Source of the DNA: Acidimicrobiaceae bacterium
Lineage (GTDB): Bacteria; Actinomycetota; Acidimicrobiia; Acidimicrobiales; RAAP-2
NCBI GenBank assembly: GCA_003138855.1
Contig: PLHF01000107.1
Location: 1 to 53,176 of the forward strand
DNA length: 53,176 nt
Direction of reading: 5' to 3'
In this document: positions 35,929 through 44,448 of the stretch, one piece after another
Layout: every line of letters starts with the position of its first letter
Numbering within the stretch: the first letter of the stretch is position 1
Program-made: the position numbers and the translations under genes
The notes under the pieces: generated by a model
Seen by the model: only the letters and a program-made list of their open reading frames with translations
Told to the model about the DNA's origin: nothing
Databases searched by the model: none

Positions 35929-37590
35929 CTACTGCACTCGGTTCGCCACCGACCACCCGGTTCCGGCCCAGAAGTGGCACAGGTGCCGTTTCATCGCCGT
36001 CTTGACCGCCACCGGCGTGTCGAGCGACAGGTAGCTTCCCGCAGGAGTGGTCAGTCGGGGCCAGGTGAGCCCCCCGCCCGACGGGCTGCCGGTGGTGGCG
36101 AAGCGTGCCCACGCGCCGCCCACCGTCCTGGCCAACTGTTGCTGGGCCGGGGTGAAGGTGAAAGGCCCGCTCGACTCGACCGGGCCGTCGAACACATAGG
36201 GCAGCTCGGAGGAGTGGAAGGCGCCGAGGTCGATGCCCGGGGTGGGGAGGACGAACGGGTTGGGCACCTGGTCGTACTCGTACTCGTAGACGGGCACGTC
36301 CTTCTGGAGGATGGCCGCGCTGTCGACGGCCGGGCAGGCCAGCACGGCATCCCCCACGGCTTGGCCCAGGGCCGCCCCGGCGTCGGGGAAGTCGGCGAGC
36401 GGGTACTCACGTTGCACCTTGGCCCCGACCACCGACCCGAAGTACTCGTCCACGGCCGAGGCCCACTGCACATCGGTGAGGGGGTTGCCGACCACGTTGT
36501 AGTGGAGCGCGACGAACAGCCGGCCTTCGTCGCGGTTGGCCCCGATGATCAGCGGGACATGGTGGAAGTGTCCGGCCTCCAGGGCCGCCGTCGGATCGGT
36601 GGGCAAGGTGACCCCGTCGGCCACCGGGCCCCAGTAGGCCCCGTCCCCGAACAGGAACGAAGGATCAGGTGGCATCGCCTCGATCACCTGCTGCGCCGGC
36701 ATGGAGCGCATGCAGTCCAGCAGGGCCGAATCCGCCGGGCAGCCCAGCTTGGCGGCCAGCTGCGCCCCTTCGGACTCGGCGGTGGACAGGGGCTCTGTGG
36801 GGAGGGTGCACGGGCCGCTCTCGGTGATCCCCTTCTGGAAGAGACCCGCCGAACCCGGTGACACCAGCTGTGCGCACGTGCTGATGCCCCCGGCCGACTC
36901 CCCGAAGATGGTCACGTTGTGGGGATCCCCACCGAACGACGCGATGTTGGCCCGCACCCACCGCAGTGCGGCCTGCTGGTCCAGGAGCCCGAGGTCGCCG
37001 GTCGAGTGGTGGGGATCCTCTGCTGCCAATGCCGGAAGGGCGAGGAACCCCAGCGGCCCGAGCCGGTAGTTGAAGCTGACCGAGATGACATCGTTGTCGG
37101 CGGCGAAGTTCGCCACGTTGTCGTCGCCGGCACTGCCGACCGTGAACCCGCCCCCGTAGATCCAGACCATGACCGGACGAGGCGTCGCCGGCGTCGTCTT
37201 CGGCGCGTACACGTTGAGGTACAGGCAGTTCTCGTTGCCGGTGTAGAGGTTGACGACCGGCACGATCTGGGGACACTCGCTACCCATGGTGGTGGCATCC
37301 AGCGTGGTCGTCCACGGGGTCACCGGCTGTGGCGCCTGCCATCGGAGTGTGCCCACCGGCGATCGGGCAAACGGCATGCCGAGGAAGTTCCGGGTGTCAT
37401 CCGACGCCTCCCCGTGCACCACGCCATCCGGCGTGCGGATGGTCAGCGGATCGCCGGCCACCTCGTAGGTGGCCGGCGCGGCACCCTTCGGTGCCGAGGA
37501 GGAGGCGGTACCCGAGGCACTCGACGCACCGCAGGCGGCCAGCACGACCGCACAGCACAGTGTGACGAGTACGGCGACCCCTCGGCGCAT
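35929..37590 (-). CDS. Carboxylesterase type B, lipoprotein
   Basis: 553 residues. The N-terminus MRRGVAVLVTLCCAVVLAAC is a lipoprotein signal with lipobox LAAC, so the enzyme should be anchored outside the membrane. The alpha/beta-hydrolase core has GGGFTVGSAGDDN (oxyanion loop), the nucleophile elbow FGESAGGIS, and the catalytic His near FHSSELPYVF. ENCLYLNVYAPK is the type B signature. It hydrolyses esters such as p-nitrobenzyl or lipid esters; the substrate is unknown. It lies 73 bp beyond the alcohol dehydrogenase on the same strand. Confidence 0.93.
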   Translation of the reverse strand: MRRGVAVLVTLCCAVVLAACGASSASGTASSSAPKGAAPATYEVAGDPLTIRTPDGVVHGEASDDTRNFLGMPFARSPVGTLRWQAPQPVTPWTTTLDATTMGSECPQIVPVVNLYTGNENCLYLNVYAPKTTPATPRPVMVWIYGGGFTVGSAGDDNVANFAADNDVISVSFNYRLGPLGFLALPALAAEDPHHSTGDLGLLDQQAALRWVRANIASFGGDPHNVTIFGESAGGISTCAQLVSPGSAGLFQKGITESGPCTLPTEPLSTAESEGAQLAAKLGCPADSALLDCMRSMPAQQVIEAMPPDPSFLFGDGAYWGPVADGVTLPTDPTAALEAGHFHHVPLIIGANRDEGRLFVALHYNVVGNPLTDVQWASAVDEYFGSVVGAKVQREYPLADFPDAGAALGQAVGDAVLACPAVDSAAILQKDVPVYEYEYDQVPNPFVLPTPGIDLGAFHSSELPYVFDGPVESSGPFTFTPAQQQLARTVGGAWARFATTGSPSGGGLTWPRLTTPAGSYLSLDTPVAVKTAMKRHLCHFWAGTGWSVANRVQ

Positions 37591-37663
37591 CAACGAGAAC
37601 GTAGTAACGGGGGGCCGCCGCTGGACCCGGCGCCGAACTCCGGGGCCGGGTCCGCCCGTCCGA

Positions 37664-38815
37664 TCAGACGTCGAACTTCACCAGGCCGCGGATGTTGGTC
37701 CCGGCGTGCAGGTCGTCGTACCCGCTCTGCACCTCGTCGAGGGTGTACTCCTGGGTGATCAGCTTGTCCACCTCGAGGAGGCCCGCCTCGTAGAGGCGGA
37801 GCAGGTTGGGGATCTGGACCCTCGGGCTGACCGAGCCGAACACCGTGCCCAGCAGTGACTGGTTGAACATGGCGAAGTTGAACAGGTTGAGGCTGACCTG
37901 TTCCTGGTTGAACGGGGCGATCGCCGTCGTCACCACCCGGCCGTCCTTGGAGGCCAGCGCCAGGGCCGGCGCGATCAGGTCGCCGGTCAGCACGCCTGGC
38001 GTCATGATCACCGCGTCGGCCATGCGGCCCTCGGTGAGCTCGGGGAGGATCAGGTTGGCCTCGAGGATCGACGCGGCCCCGTGGGTGGCCCCGATCAGCT
38101 TGGCCTTCTCCACCTTGAACGGCAGGGGGTCGACGGCGATGATCTGGCGGGCGCCGGCCAGGCGGGCTCCCTGGATGGCACCGGAACCGACGCCGCCGCA
38201 GCCGATGACCACCACCGTCTCGCCGGGCCTCACCTTGGCCCGGTCCACCGCGGAGCCGAAGCCGGTGGAGATGCCGCAGCTGATCAGGGCGGCGGCCTTG
38301 AGCGATGCGCCCGGGTCGATCTTCACCAGCGACGCCTCGTTGACCACCATGAACTCGGAGAACGTGCCTAACTGGGTCATGCGGTTCACGTTCTGGCCGT
38401 TCAGGTGGTGGCGCCAGGTCCCGTCGCTGATCATCGGACCGGCCAGGGTGGACATGCCCAGGTCGCACAGGTGCTGGCGCCCAGAGGCACACCAGAAGCA
38501 ACGACCGCACGACGGGATGAACGATGCGGCCACGTGGTCGCCCACGGCCAGCGAATCGACATCCGGCCCGACCTCCACCACGATGCCCGCACCCTCGTGG
38601 CCCCCGACGGCGGGAAACAACGACTTCACGCCGAACATCTCGAGGACCTCGGCCGGCGCGCTGATGTCTCCGTTGCGGAGGTGCTCGTCGGAGTGGCACA
38701 TGCCCGCATAGGCCATCTGCACCCGCACCTCGTGCGCATGGGGCTCGTCGACATCGAGCTCCTCGACCTTCCACGGCTCGTTGAGCCCGGTGCAGACAAC
38801 GGCACGGATCTTCAT
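37664..38815 (-). CDS. Zinc-dependent NDMA-type alcohol dehydrogenase (mycofactocin-associated)
   Basis: 383 residues, ATG after GGGGAGGA. Medium-chain zinc dehydrogenase: GMCHSDEHL and GGHEGAGIVVEVG (catalytic zinc ligands), then CGRCFWCASGRQHLC (structural zinc), then VVIGCGGVGSGAIQGARLAGA (nucleotide site). The start MKIRAVVCTGLNEPWKVEELD and GISTGFGSAVDRAKV fit the family of nicotinoprotein alcohol dehydrogenases assayed with N,N-dimethyl-4-nitrosoaniline, which tracks with mycofactocin genes. It holds NAD tightly and needs another electron acceptor, for which mycofactocin is the accepted candidate. It lies just downstream of mftR. Confidence 0.9.
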   Translation of the reverse strand: MKIRAVVCTGLNEPWKVEELDVDEPHAHEVRVQMAYAGMCHSDEHLRNGDISAPAEVLEMFGVKSLFPAVGGHEGAGIVVEVGPDVDSLAVGDHVAASFIPSCGRCFWCASGRQHLCDLGMSTLAGPMISDGTWRHHLNGQNVNRMTQLGTFSEFMVVNEASLVKIDPGASLKAAALISCGISTGFGSAVDRAKVRPGETVVVIGCGGVGSGAIQGARLAGARQIIAVDPLPFKVEKAKLIGATHGAASILEANLILPELTEGRMADAVIMTPGVLTGDLIAPALALASKDGRVVTTAIAPFNQEQVSLNLFNFAMFNQSLLGTVFGSVSPRVQIPNLLRLYEAGLLEVDKLITQEYTLDEVQSGYDDLHAGTNIRGLVKFDV

Positions 38816-38915
38816 GTGGTCCTCCCCTAGTGACGGCGCCCCGGAGCGCCGAACGTCTCTCGGCCCAGCATCGCGCTTCGGGCCCGACCGCGTCGAGCCT
38901 GTGCCCGGACGCCCC

Positions 38916-39578
38916 TCAGGCCTGCTCCACCCGCAGGCGGTTCTCGTCGAAGCCGGTGGCCAACAGGCGGAACGCCCGGTCCACCTCCCCGGTCAGGTCG
39001 TCGGCGTCGTGGCGAGCCCAACAGGCGAAGGCCGCCATGGCCGCGCCCAGGGCCGCCCGGGCCACCGTCTGGGGCCCCAGGTCGCCAGGAGCGGCTCCGA
39101 TGCGCCGGGCGACGAAGCGGGCGACCACGTCGCACCACTCCTCGTAACGGACCGCCGAGTGGGCCACCAGGTCGGGAACCGAGCTGATCAGGCCCATCCG
39201 GATCCGTAGCTCGTCGAGCTCGCCGGCGCCGAACCGGTTGGTGGCCACGACGGCGCGGCGCAGGACATCCATCATCGGCTCGGCACCGGGCGCTTCGTTC
39301 AGGCGATCGTCGAGTCGGACGAGCTCGGAGTCGAACTCCCCCCACACCACGTCGCGCTTCGACTCGTAGTACCGGAAGAAGGTGCGACGGCTGACGCCTA
39401 CTGCGGCCGCGATCTCGTCGACGGTGGTCTCGTCGTACCCCTGCCTGCTGAACAGATCGAGCGCCGCCCGGGCCACGTCCTCGCGCGACGTGCTCGGACG
39501 TCGGCCACGCGCCACCTCGTTCGGGCCGGTGGCCCGTTCGCTGGGGCCTCGGGCCTTGCCGGTCGCCTTCAGGGTCAT
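38916..39578 (-). CDS. mftR: Mycofactocin system TetR-type regulator MftR
   Basis: 220 residues, ATG start. About 27 Gly/Arg-rich residues precede the helix-turn-helix TTVDEIAAAVGVSRRTFFRYY (about residues 51-71). The C-terminal domain is all helical. Position decides the name: it lies immediately beside and divergent from mftA, as MftR does in mycobacteria. Known MftR represses mft genes and responds to acyl-CoA in Mycobacterium; that is family knowledge and is not visible here. It probably binds the 85-bp spacer. Confidence 0.87.
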   Translation of the reverse strand: MTLKATGKARGPSERATGPNEVARGRRPSTSREDVARAALDLFSRQGYDETTVDEIAAAVGVSRRTFFRYYESKRDVVWGEFDSELVRLDDRLNEAPGAEPMMDVLRRAVVATNRFGAGELDELRIRMGLISSVPDLVAHSAVRYEEWCDVVARFVARRIGAAPGDLGPQTVARAALGAAMAAFACWARHDADDLTGEVDRAFRLLATGFDENRLRVEQA

Positions 39579-39663
39579 GAGACTTCCATTTTGGCATCGA
39601 GTGCTATAAATTCAAAGTCATTGTTCACCGCCCGGCCCCGGCCGGCCGATCACCGGAGGTCCC
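39579..39663. promoter_or_regulatory. Divergent mftR/mftA promoter region
   Basis: This 85-bp spacer is AT-rich around 39585-39625. TATAAA (39605-39610) is a good rightward -10, with a weak -35 near CTTCCA about 16 bp upstream. GGAGG at 39656-39660 serves mftA and GGAAG serves mftR. No long perfect operator palindrome was seen. Confidence 0.5.
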
Positions 39664-39846
39664 ATGACCGTCACCAGCACCCGGGCCGACGCCGCCCCGA
39701 TCGCCGTCGACCACGGCTCACCGACCCCGACCGAAGACCAAGAGGTGTCATCCGACGGCGCGGCCACCGATGGCACGGCGCCCCTCGTTGCAGAGGACCT
39801 GCTCGTCGAGGACGTGTCCATCGACGGCATGTGCGGCGTCTACTAG
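39664..39846 (+). CDS. mftA: Mycofactocin precursor peptide MftA
   Basis: 60 residues, ATG after GGAGG. The C-terminus VSIDGMCGVY matches the canonical mycofactocin core. In the known pathway MftC decarboxylates and cross-links the final Val-Tyr, MftE releases them, and MftF glycosylates the product. The preceding acidic stretch LVAEDLLVEDVS is the usual part that binds MftB/MftC. Mycobacterial precursors are about 30 residues; here another 30 or so acidic/Thr-rich residues are added at the N-terminus. Residues Val59 and Tyr60 should become the cofactor. Confidence 0.97.
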   Translation: MTVTSTRADAAPIAVDHGSPTPTEDQEVSSDGAATDGTAPLVAEDLLVEDVSIDGMCGVY

Positions 39847-39884
39847 ACCCGCCGGACGCGCAACCGCCGACGGATCGAGCCCCC

Positions 39885-40190
39885 TTGCCTCCCACACCGC
39901 CCGTCTCCGGGTCGCCGACCTTCGACGCCACGCGGGCCTGGGCGCTGCACCCGCAGGTGTCGCTGCGGCCCGAGTCCTTCGGGGCCCTGGCCTACCACTT
40001 CGGCACCCGCCGGCTCTCCTTCCTGAAGAGCAGGACCCTGCTGACCGTGGTCGAGTCGCTGGCGGACCAACCGTCCGGATACGAGGCTTGCCGGGCCGCG
40101 GGGGTGGCACCCACCGAGCTCGAGGCCTACACGCGGGCGCTGGCCGACCTGGCCGACTCCGGGATCATCCGCGAACAGGCCGCCTCATGA
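39885..40190 (+). CDS. mftB: Mycofactocin peptide chaperone MftB
   Basis: 101 residues from TTG, the only plausible start in frame after mftA; no ATG or GTG precedes the homology. It is a small winged-helix RiPP recognition protein that presents MftA to MftC. ALHPQVSLRPESFGALAYHF, TRRLSFLKSRTLLTVVESL and the final helix (EAYTRALADLADSGII) match the family. It lies 38 bp after mftA, and its stop overlaps mftC (ATGA). Confidence 0.93.
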   Translation: MPPTPPVSGSPTFDATRAWALHPQVSLRPESFGALAYHFGTRRLSFLKSRTLLTVVESLADQPSGYEACRAAGVAPTELEAYTRALADLADSGIIREQAAS

Positions 40191-41590
40191 CCCTGGTGGC
40201 CGGCGGATCCGCGGGGGCCGGGGCGACACCGGCGGGGGCAGAGGGGTCGCTGCAGCGCCAGCGTGCTCCTGTCGGACGGCTGGTCGAACGGTTCGAACGT
40301 GGCCTGGAGGCTCCGATCTGCCTGACCTGGGAGCTCACCTACGCCTGCAACCTGGCCTGCGTGCACTGCCTCTCGAGCTCAGGTCGCCGCGACCCGCGCG
40401 AGTTGTCGACCGACGAGTGCAGGGCGCTCATCGACGAGTTCGAGCGGATGCAGATCTTCTACGTCAACATCGGGGGCGGCGAGCCCACCGTCCGCTCCGA
40501 CTTCTGGGAGCTGGTGGAGTACGCCACCGAGCATCACGTGGGGGTGAAGTTCTCCACCAACGGCTCGCGGATCACCACCGCGGTCGCCGAACGGCTGGCA
40601 TCCAGCGAGTACGTCGACGTCCAGATCTCGCTCGACGGTGCCACCCCGGCGATCAACGACGCCGTGCGCGGCGAAGGCACGTTCGACACCGCCGTCACCG
40701 CCATGGGGCGCCTTGCCGATGCCGGCTTCGCCGGCTTCAAGGTGTCGGTGGTCGTCACCCGTCACAACGTCGGCCAACTCGACGGGTTGAAGGAGCTCGC
40801 CGATCGCCACGGGGCCCAGCTCCGACTCACCCGCCTCCGCCCCGCCGGGCGCGGGGCGGAGGTGTGGGACGAGCTCCACCCCACGGCCGAGCAGCAGCGG
40901 GAGCTCTACGACTGGCTGGTCGTCCACGGTGAGCAGGTCCTGACCGGCGACTCCTTCTTCCATCTGGCCGGATACGGCGCATCGCTCCCGGGACTGAACC
41001 TGTGCGGCGCGGGCCGCGTCGTGTGCCTGGTGGACCCGGTCGGCGACGTCTACGCCTGCCCGTTCGCCATCCACGACGAGTTCCTGGCCGGCAACGTCCG
41101 CGGTGCAGGCGGGTTCACCGACGTCTGGCGCCGCTCGGACCTGTTCGCCGAACTGCGCCGTCCCCAGAGCGCCGGAGCGTGCGGCTCGTGCGGGCGGTAC
41201 GACGCCTGCCGCGGAGGATGCATGGCCGCCAAGTTCTTCACCGGCCTTCCCCTCGACGGGCCGGACCCCGAGTGCGTGTTGGGCCACGGCGAGGAGGCGC
41301 TGGCACGCCGGGGCACCTCCGAGGTACCCAGGCCTTCCCTCGACCACTCCCTGCGCCCGAGGCGCCGGTCCGGTGCGGCAGGTCGTGACGATCCCGTTGA
41401 TCCCGTTGATCTCGGCGATTCCCGTCCCGACGTCGCGGGTCACCTCGGCCCGGTGGCGGTGGCCCTGCTCCCGCGTCGACCCGACCGGGCCTGCGACGAA
41501 AGCCCCGTGGCCGGATGCGGCCCCGGCCCCGGCCCCGGCCCCAGGCCCGTCGGCCGCTCTGCCGGCACCGCCGGCCGCGGGCCGCACTGA
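40187..41590 (+). CDS. mftC: Mycofactocin radical SAM maturase MftC
   Basis: 467 residues. The radical-SAM cluster motif is C54-x3-C58-x2-C61 in TYACNLACVHC; GGGEP follows in NIGGGEPTVRS. The SPASM region has Cys at LCGAGRVVC, YACPF and CGSCGRYDACRGGCMAAKFF, enough for two auxiliary Fe-S clusters. It performs oxidative decarboxylation of the MftA C-terminal Tyr and Val-Tyr cross-linking. The last 75 or so residues beyond the SPASM domain are low-complexity Pro/Gly/Arg (GPGPGPGPRP) and are not usual for MftC (about 390 residues in M. tuberculosis). Confidence 0.96.
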   Translation: MTLVAGGSAGAGATPAGAEGSLQRQRAPVGRLVERFERGLEAPICLTWELTYACNLACVHCLSSSGRRDPRELSTDECRALIDEFERMQIFYVNIGGGEPTVRSDFWELVEYATEHHVGVKFSTNGSRITTAVAERLASSEYVDVQISLDGATPAINDAVRGEGTFDTAVTAMGRLADAGFAGFKVSVVVTRHNVGQLDGLKELADRHGAQLRLTRLRPAGRGAEVWDELHPTAEQQRELYDWLVVHGEQVLTGDSFFHLAGYGASLPGLNLCGAGRVVCLVDPVGDVYACPFAIHDEFLAGNVRGAGGFTDVWRRSDLFAELRRPQSAGACGSCGRYDACRGGCMAAKFFTGLPLDGPDPECVLGHGEEALARRGTSEVPRPSLDHSLRPRRRSGAAGRDDPVDPVDLGDSRPDVAGHLGPVAVALLPRRPDRACDESPVAGCGPGPGPGPRPVGRSAGTAGRGPH

Positions 41591-41593
41591 GCC

Positions 41594-43570
41594 ATGGCCG
41601 GACTGGTCGATCCCGTGGAACTGGCCGGTCGAACGGCGCCGTCTCGGGTGCTGTTCGGCCCCCACGAGACGAATCTGGGTGCCGGGCGCTCACTCGGAGC
41701 GCGCCACGTCGCCTACTACGAGGCCCGGGCGGCCGGCGGAGCCGGCATCATCGTCACCGAGACCGCCTCGGTGCACCCGTCGGACTGGCCCTACGAGCGT
41801 GCGCCGCTGGCCGCCTCGTGCGGACCGGGCTGGGGCGCCGTCGCCGGTGCGTGTCAGCCACACGGGACCCTGGTGCTCGCCGGGCTGGGCCACTGTGGCG
41901 GGCAAGGTTCGAGCGCCTACTCCCAATCGGTACTGTGGGCACCGTCGCCGGTGGCGGACGTGGTCAGTCGCGAGCTGCCCATGCAGATGGGGCAGGCAGA
42001 GATCGACGCCGTGGTCGACGGGTTCGCGGAATCGGCCCGCTCGGCCGCGGCGTCGGACCTCGACGGCGTCGAGATCGATGCCGGCTCCCACTCGCTCCTG
42101 CGGCAGTTCCACTCCGGTGTGACCAACCTGCGCACCGACGCGTACGGCTCCGACCGGCTGCTGCTCACCAGGGAGGTCCTCGCTGCGGTGCGGGGCGTCC
42201 TCGGAAGCGATCGCATCGTCTCCCTCCGCCTGTGCTGCGACGAGCTGGCCCCGTGGGCCGGCGTGACCCCTGAGCACGCGGCCGAGCAGGTGGCGGCCCT
42301 GGCCGACCGGCTGGACCTCTTGGTGGTGGTGCGGGGCGGTCCGTTCTCGGCGTCGGCCTACCGCCCCGATTCCCACACGCCGCCCGCATTCAATGTCGCC
42401 CTGTGCCGCTGGATGCGCGATGCCGCTGCCGGCCGGGTGCCTGTGGCCCTGCAGGGCAGCGTGGTCGACCCGGACGTGGCCGCGGCCGCCCTCGACGAAG
42501 GGGTCTGTGATCTGGTCGAGATGACCAGGGCCCAGATCGCGGAGCCCCGCCTGGTGGGGCTGGTCCGGCAGGGCGACGGCACCCGGGTACGGCCGTGCAT
42601 CCTGTGCAACCAGGCCTGCCACGTCCGCGATGACCGCAATCCCATCGTGAGCTGCGTGGGCGAGCCCCGCAGCGGCCACGAGACCCTCGAGCCGTCCACC
42701 GAGGGGGTCGACGGGCTGTCCGTCGAGGTCCTGGTCGTCGGCGCCGGAGTCGCCGGCCTCGAGTGCGCCCGGGTGCTCTCTGCCCGCGGGCACCGCGTCC
42801 GCATCGCCGAGCGGGGCGAACGGGCTGGTGGGATGGTGCGGACGGCGGCGGTCGGTCCCGGCCGCGAGCGCCTGGCCCGACTGGCCGAGTGGTTGATCGC
42901 CGAGTGCCTCCTCCAGGGTGTCGCCATCGACACCGGAACGGAGGTGACGGCGGCCGACCTCGATGCCGCCCGGGCCGCCGGAACCGATGTCGTGCTGGCC
43001 ACGGGTTCCCGGGCTGCGCCCCTCGCGTTCCCGGTGGACGGCTCCTGCGCAGTGGTCGACGCCCCAGGGCTGCTGGCCGGCGGAGCCGACAGCCTTCCGC
43101 CCGGTGCGGTGGTGGTGCACGACCCGATCGGCGGCCCGATCGGCGTCGGTGTGGCCGAGTGGCTGGCCGGCACGGGACGCGACGTCTCCCTGGTCACCCA
43201 GGACCAGGTCGCCGGCACCCTCCTGTCCCGGACCGGGGACCTGGCCGACGCCAACACCCGGCTGCAGCGCGCTGGGGTCCGGCGCGAGCTGCGGGCACTG
43301 GTGCGCGGTGTCGAAGGCAGCCGGGTCGTGCTCGAGGACGTCTGGACCGGCGAGCGGCGGCGGGTGGCGTGCGGGGTGCTCGTCGACTGCGGCCATCGGC
43401 TTCCCGAGGAGGCACTGCCGCTCCGGCGCCCCGACGTGGCGCGGGCGGGCGACTGCATCGCCCCGCGCAGCATCCTCGAGGCAGTGCTCGAAGGGCGCCG
43501 TCGAGCCATGGAGATCGCCACCGGTGTCGGCGGCGGCGGCTCCCCCGTCCCGATGGGGGTTGCGTCGTGA
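41594..43570 (+). CDS. Mycofactocin-associated OYE/FadH-type flavoprotein 1
   Basis: 658 residues, 3 bp after mftC. An N-terminal FMN-type TIM barrel (about 1-330) leads to a 4Fe-4S motif CILCNQAC-x11-C and a C-terminal FAD/NAD(P) domain with VLVVGAGVAGLECARVL. This is the 2,4-dienoyl-CoA-reductase/trimethylamine-dehydrogenase layout. Its active-site stretch is degraded compared with the second copy: QFHSGVTNLRTDAYGS where the family has F-L-S-P and N-R-R-x-D. It may have lost the usual substrate. The stop overlaps the next gene (GTGA). Confidence 0.88.
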   Translation: MAGLVDPVELAGRTAPSRVLFGPHETNLGAGRSLGARHVAYYEARAAGGAGIIVTETASVHPSDWPYERAPLAASCGPGWGAVAGACQPHGTLVLAGLGHCGGQGSSAYSQSVLWAPSPVADVVSRELPMQMGQAEIDAVVDGFAESARSAAASDLDGVEIDAGSHSLLRQFHSGVTNLRTDAYGSDRLLLTREVLAAVRGVLGSDRIVSLRLCCDELAPWAGVTPEHAAEQVAALADRLDLLVVVRGGPFSASAYRPDSHTPPAFNVALCRWMRDAAAGRVPVALQGSVVDPDVAAAALDEGVCDLVEMTRAQIAEPRLVGLVRQGDGTRVRPCILCNQACHVRDDRNPIVSCVGEPRSGHETLEPSTEGVDGLSVEVLVVGAGVAGLECARVLSARGHRVRIAERGERAGGMVRTAAVGPGRERLARLAEWLIAECLLQGVAIDTGTEVTAADLDAARAAGTDVVLATGSRAAPLAFPVDGSCAVVDAPGLLAGGADSLPPGAVVVHDPIGGPIGVGVAEWLAGTGRDVSLVTQDQVAGTLLSRTGDLADANTRLQRAGVRRELRALVRGVEGSRVVLEDVWTGERRRVACGVLVDCGHRLPEEALPLRRPDVARAGDCIAPRSILEAVLEGRRRAMEIATGVGGGGSPVPMGVAS

Positions 43571-44433
43571 CCGCCGACGCCGGACGCGATGGCGTCGCGA
43601 CCGCCGACGCGGGTCGGACGACCCGGACCGGGCGTGTCGCCGGCAAGGTGGCCCTGATCACCGGTGCTGCCCGGGGCCAGGGCCGCAGCCATGCCGTGCG
43701 GCTGGCCCGTGAAGGTGCGGACATCATCGGGGTGGACGTGTGTTCAGATGTCGCCGGCATCGCCTACCCACTGGCCTCGCCCGACGACCTCGAGGAGACG
43801 GCCCGGCTGGCCGAGGAGGCCGGTGCCCGGGCGGTGATGGCGCAGGTCGACGTGCGTGACCGCGACGCGCTTGCCCATGCCGTCAGCAGGGGCGTGGACC
43901 GACTCGGCCGTCTCGACATCGCAGTGGCCAACGCCGGCGTGTGCACCATCCAGCGCTGGGACGAGGTCGACCCCGCGGTCTGGGACACGGTGATCGGGAT
44001 CAACCTGACCGGCGCGTGGAACACCTGCGTGGCCTCCATCCCTCACCTGCTGGCGGCCGGCAAGGGCTCGATCATCCTGATCAGCTCGGCCGCCGGCCTC
44101 AAGGGGCAGCCGTTCCTCGCCCCCTATGTGGCCTCCAAGCACGGAATCGTCGGGGTGATGCGCACCCTGGCCAACGAGTTGGCGTCCCACAGCATCCGGG
44201 TCAATTCCGTCCACCCCACCGGGGTCGACACCCCGATGCTGGTGGGGCTGGGCGGCCTCACCGAGCGCATCGAGGCGAGCCCCGACGTCGGGCCCCTGTT
44301 CCTCAACTCGCTGCCGGTCGACGTGATGGAACCCGAGGACGTCAGCGACGCCGTGCTCTACCTGGCCTCTGACGAATCCCGCTACGTGACCGGGCTCACC
44401 ATGACGGTGGACGCCGGAGCGACGGCCCGTTGA
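43567..44433 (+). CDS. Mycofactocin-coupled SDR family oxidoreductase
   Basis: 288 residues, GTG start. After about 20 residues, GRVAGKVALITGAARGQGRS gives the NAD site. Then comes the insertion typical of mycofactocin-coupled SDRs, GVDVCSDVAGIAYPLASPDD; it is thought to cover the bound NAD so that it is not exchanged. The triad is ISSAAG and YVASK. It should oxidise an alcohol and pass the hydride to mycofactocin. It sits between the two OYE genes. Confidence 0.93.
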   Translation: MTADAGRDGVATADAGRTTRTGRVAGKVALITGAARGQGRSHAVRLAREGADIIGVDVCSDVAGIAYPLASPDDLEETARLAEEAGARAVMAQVDVRDRDALAHAVSRGVDRLGRLDIAVANAGVCTIQRWDEVDPAVWDTVIGINLTGAWNTCVASIPHLLAAGKGSIILISSAAGLKGQPFLAPYVASKHGIVGVMRTLANELASHSIRVNSVHPTGVDTPMLVGLGGLTERIEASPDVGPLFLNSLPVDVMEPEDVSDAVLYLASDESRYVTGLTMTVDAGATAR

Positions 44434-44448
44434 TCGCCGGATGAGCCG

